This document shows positions 62,999 through 64,000 of a stretch of DNA of 64,000 nucleotides, piece after piece. The stretch is from positions 1-64,000 of the forward strand of contig JAILCI010000020.1 of assembly GCA_024686335.1 (NCBI GenBank), read 5' to 3'. Under the pieces are notes generated by a model. It was not told the DNA's origin, did no database searches, and worked only from the letters and a program-made list of their open reading frames with translations. Both the position numbers and the translations under genes were made by a program. Origin of the DNA: Bacteroidales bacterium (GTDB lineage: Bacteria > Bacteroidota > Bacteroidia > Bacteroidales > WCHB1-69). Position 1 is the first letter of the stretch, and each line of letters opens with the position of its first letter.

Positions 62999-64000
62999 AT
63001 GAAAAAGATTCTTTTGCCCATAATCTTGCTGATAACGATAACTGTCTCAGCTCAAAATGATTACACCCAGTATGTCAACCCGATAATCGGCACCAACGGC
63101 ATGGGGCACACCTTTCCAGGTGCCTGCTATCCCTTCGGCGGTGTGCAAGTGAGCCCCGACACTGACACAATCCCCCACAGCGTGGATGGCCGTTACCAGC
63201 CAGGAGTCTATGACTACTGCGCCGGATACCAGCACAGCGACAAAACCATCGTCGGTTTCAGCCACACCCACTTCAGCGGGACAGGCCACTCCGACATGGG
63301 CGACATCCTGCTGACGCCATTCACCGGCGAGGTGCAACTTAACCCGGGCACCGTCGACAACCCTGACGCTGGCTACCGCTCGCACTTCAGCCACGAGACC
63401 GAGAAATGCTCGCCCGGCTACTACGAAGTGCGTCTCAACGATGACGATATTCTCGTACAACTCACTGCCACCCCGCACTGCGGCATTCATCGCTACACCT
63501 TTCCGAAGGGCGAAACGCAGAAACTCATCATTGATCTCAACCACGCCATATACAACTACGACGGTAAAGTACTTTGGGCCTCCTTACGCATGGAGGACCC
63601 CTACACGCTGACCGGCTACCGCATCACAAACGGCTGGGCACGAGAGAATTACGTATATTTTACCATCCACTTCAGCAAACCCGTGGCACACTACGGTTAT
63701 CGAGATTTCGGAAAACAAGACTACAATGGATTTTGGCGGCGCTTCGACCTCAACCACGACTTCCCCGAAATGGCGGGGCGCAAAGTGGTGACTTGGATAG
63801 AATTCGAAAACGATAGTGACCCAGTCCTAGAAGTGCAGGTGGCTCTTTCGGCAGTGAGCACCGAGGGCGCAACGAAGAACCTAAAAGCTGAGACCCTGCG
63901 TCCTTACCGTCGGGAGAATGCCGATGGCACCACGACAGACGCCTTTCACCGTCTCTCTTTCGACGAGATTCTCCAGAACACTCAGAAGACCTGGAATGAC
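62999..64000 (+). CDS. GH92 family alpha-mannosidase, 3' end outside window
   Basis: Absent from the ORF track because it has no stop in the window. The ATG at 62999 starts a signal peptide (MKKILLPIILLITITVSAQ) followed by the GH92 N-terminal domain: QYVNPIIGTNGMGHTFPGACYPFGGVQ, YCAGYQHSDKTIVGFSHTHFSGTGHSDMGDILLTP and an EVRLNDDDILVQLTATPHCGIHRYTF block. Family members are calcium-dependent exo-acting enzymes that trim alpha-linked mannose from host or yeast glycans, usually 740 or more residues; about 334 are visible. Base composition is visibly GC-richer than neighbouring genes, which may mean recent acquisition. No susCD pair is visible in the window. Confidence 0.94.
   Translation, partial: MKKILLPIILLITITVSAQNDYTQYVNPIIGTNGMGHTFPGACYPFGGVQVSPDTDTIPHSVDGRYQPGVYDYCAGYQHSDKTIVGFSHTHFSGTGHSDMGDILLTPFTGEVQLNPGTVDNPDAGYRSHFSHETEKCSPGYYEVRLNDDDILVQLTATPHCGIHRYTFPKGETQKLIIDLNHAIYNYDGKVLWASLRMEDPYTLTGYRITNGWARENYVYFTIHFSKPVAHYGYRDFGKQDYNGFWRRFDLNHDFPEMAGRKVVTWIEFENDSDPVLEVQVALSAVSTEGATKNLKAETLRPYRRENADGTTTDAFHRLSFDEILQNTQKTWND

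Noticed and set aside
63047-63544. 165-codon minus-strand ORF
   Set aside because: Antisense of the GH92 gene; its length comes from the GC-rich codons of the real gene.

Overview
The window is a piece of a Bacteroidota chromosome, most likely order Bacteroidales. The reasons are a type IX secretion (T9SS) translocon gene (sprA), gldB, a giant secreted protein with a T9SS sorting tail, SusC-like TonB receptor architecture, a short RpoD-family sigma factor, three tandem OmpH/Skp genes behind bamA and uppS, and the Bacteroidota -7 element TAnnTTTG (sometimes with TTG 19-21 bases upstream) in front of more than twenty transcription units. Leading Shine-Dalgarno sequences are mostly absent, which also fits. 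An animal-gut or similar anaerobic habitat is only an inference (2[4Fe-4S] ferredoxin, GH92 mannosidase, large modular adhesin).

Layout. 1-1133: right end of an integrated element (tyrosine recombinase, its terminator, repeated GGTGCATTTTT motifs) next to tRNA-Asp. 1242-16059: TonB-dependent receptor (minus), ruvA-sprA, a small lipoprotein, an MltF-like transglycosylase overlapping purD, and an old-yellow-enzyme-type oxidoreductase. 16289-19149: frr, gcvH, der, gtrA-like. 19121-26241: a compact minus-strand operon of seven genes running glutamine synthetase, membrane protein, polyprenyl synthetase, PBP2 (mrdA), rodA, threonine aldolase. 26377-35667: a 3096-residue multi-domain T9SS cargo protein. 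35984-44876: gldB, ssb, polA, YggS-type PLP protein, priA and a periplasmic binding protein. 45094-49015: nuclease/phosphatase-fold protein, 16-repeat MORN protein, MBL-fold hydrolase, folE and a small basic protein. 49339-53940: tRNA-Lys, a divergent RpoD-family sigma factor, a 508-base gap with a palindrome, mutS, ferredoxin. 54014-54256: a MITE-like element between two convergent terminators. 54321-60245: outer-membrane biogenesis block (DUF6089-like barrel, uppS, bamA, three ompH/skp). 60385-61638: infC-rpmI-rplT. 61745-64000: an AAA-type ATPase and the 5' part of a visibly GC-richer GH92 gene that runs off the window.

How the genes work together. The envelope theme dominates: BamA, Skp-like chaperones, UppS, polyprenyl synthetase, PBP2/RodA and the MltF-like enzyme build and remodel the wall and outer membrane; SprA and GldB belong to the secretion/gliding apparatus that would export the giant cargo protein. 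The rest is core replication, repair and translation (ruvA, ssb, polA, priA, mutS, frr, infC, rpmI, rplT, der).

Most unusual points: a second-type sigma factor with altered -33-contacting and melting residues, a DNA polymerase I whose proofreading site looks degenerate, the MITE-like element, the internally duplicated giant adhesin, and a C-A mismatch in the tRNA-Lys acceptor stem. I did not find a clear defence island, CRISPR array or an obviously new multigene system.
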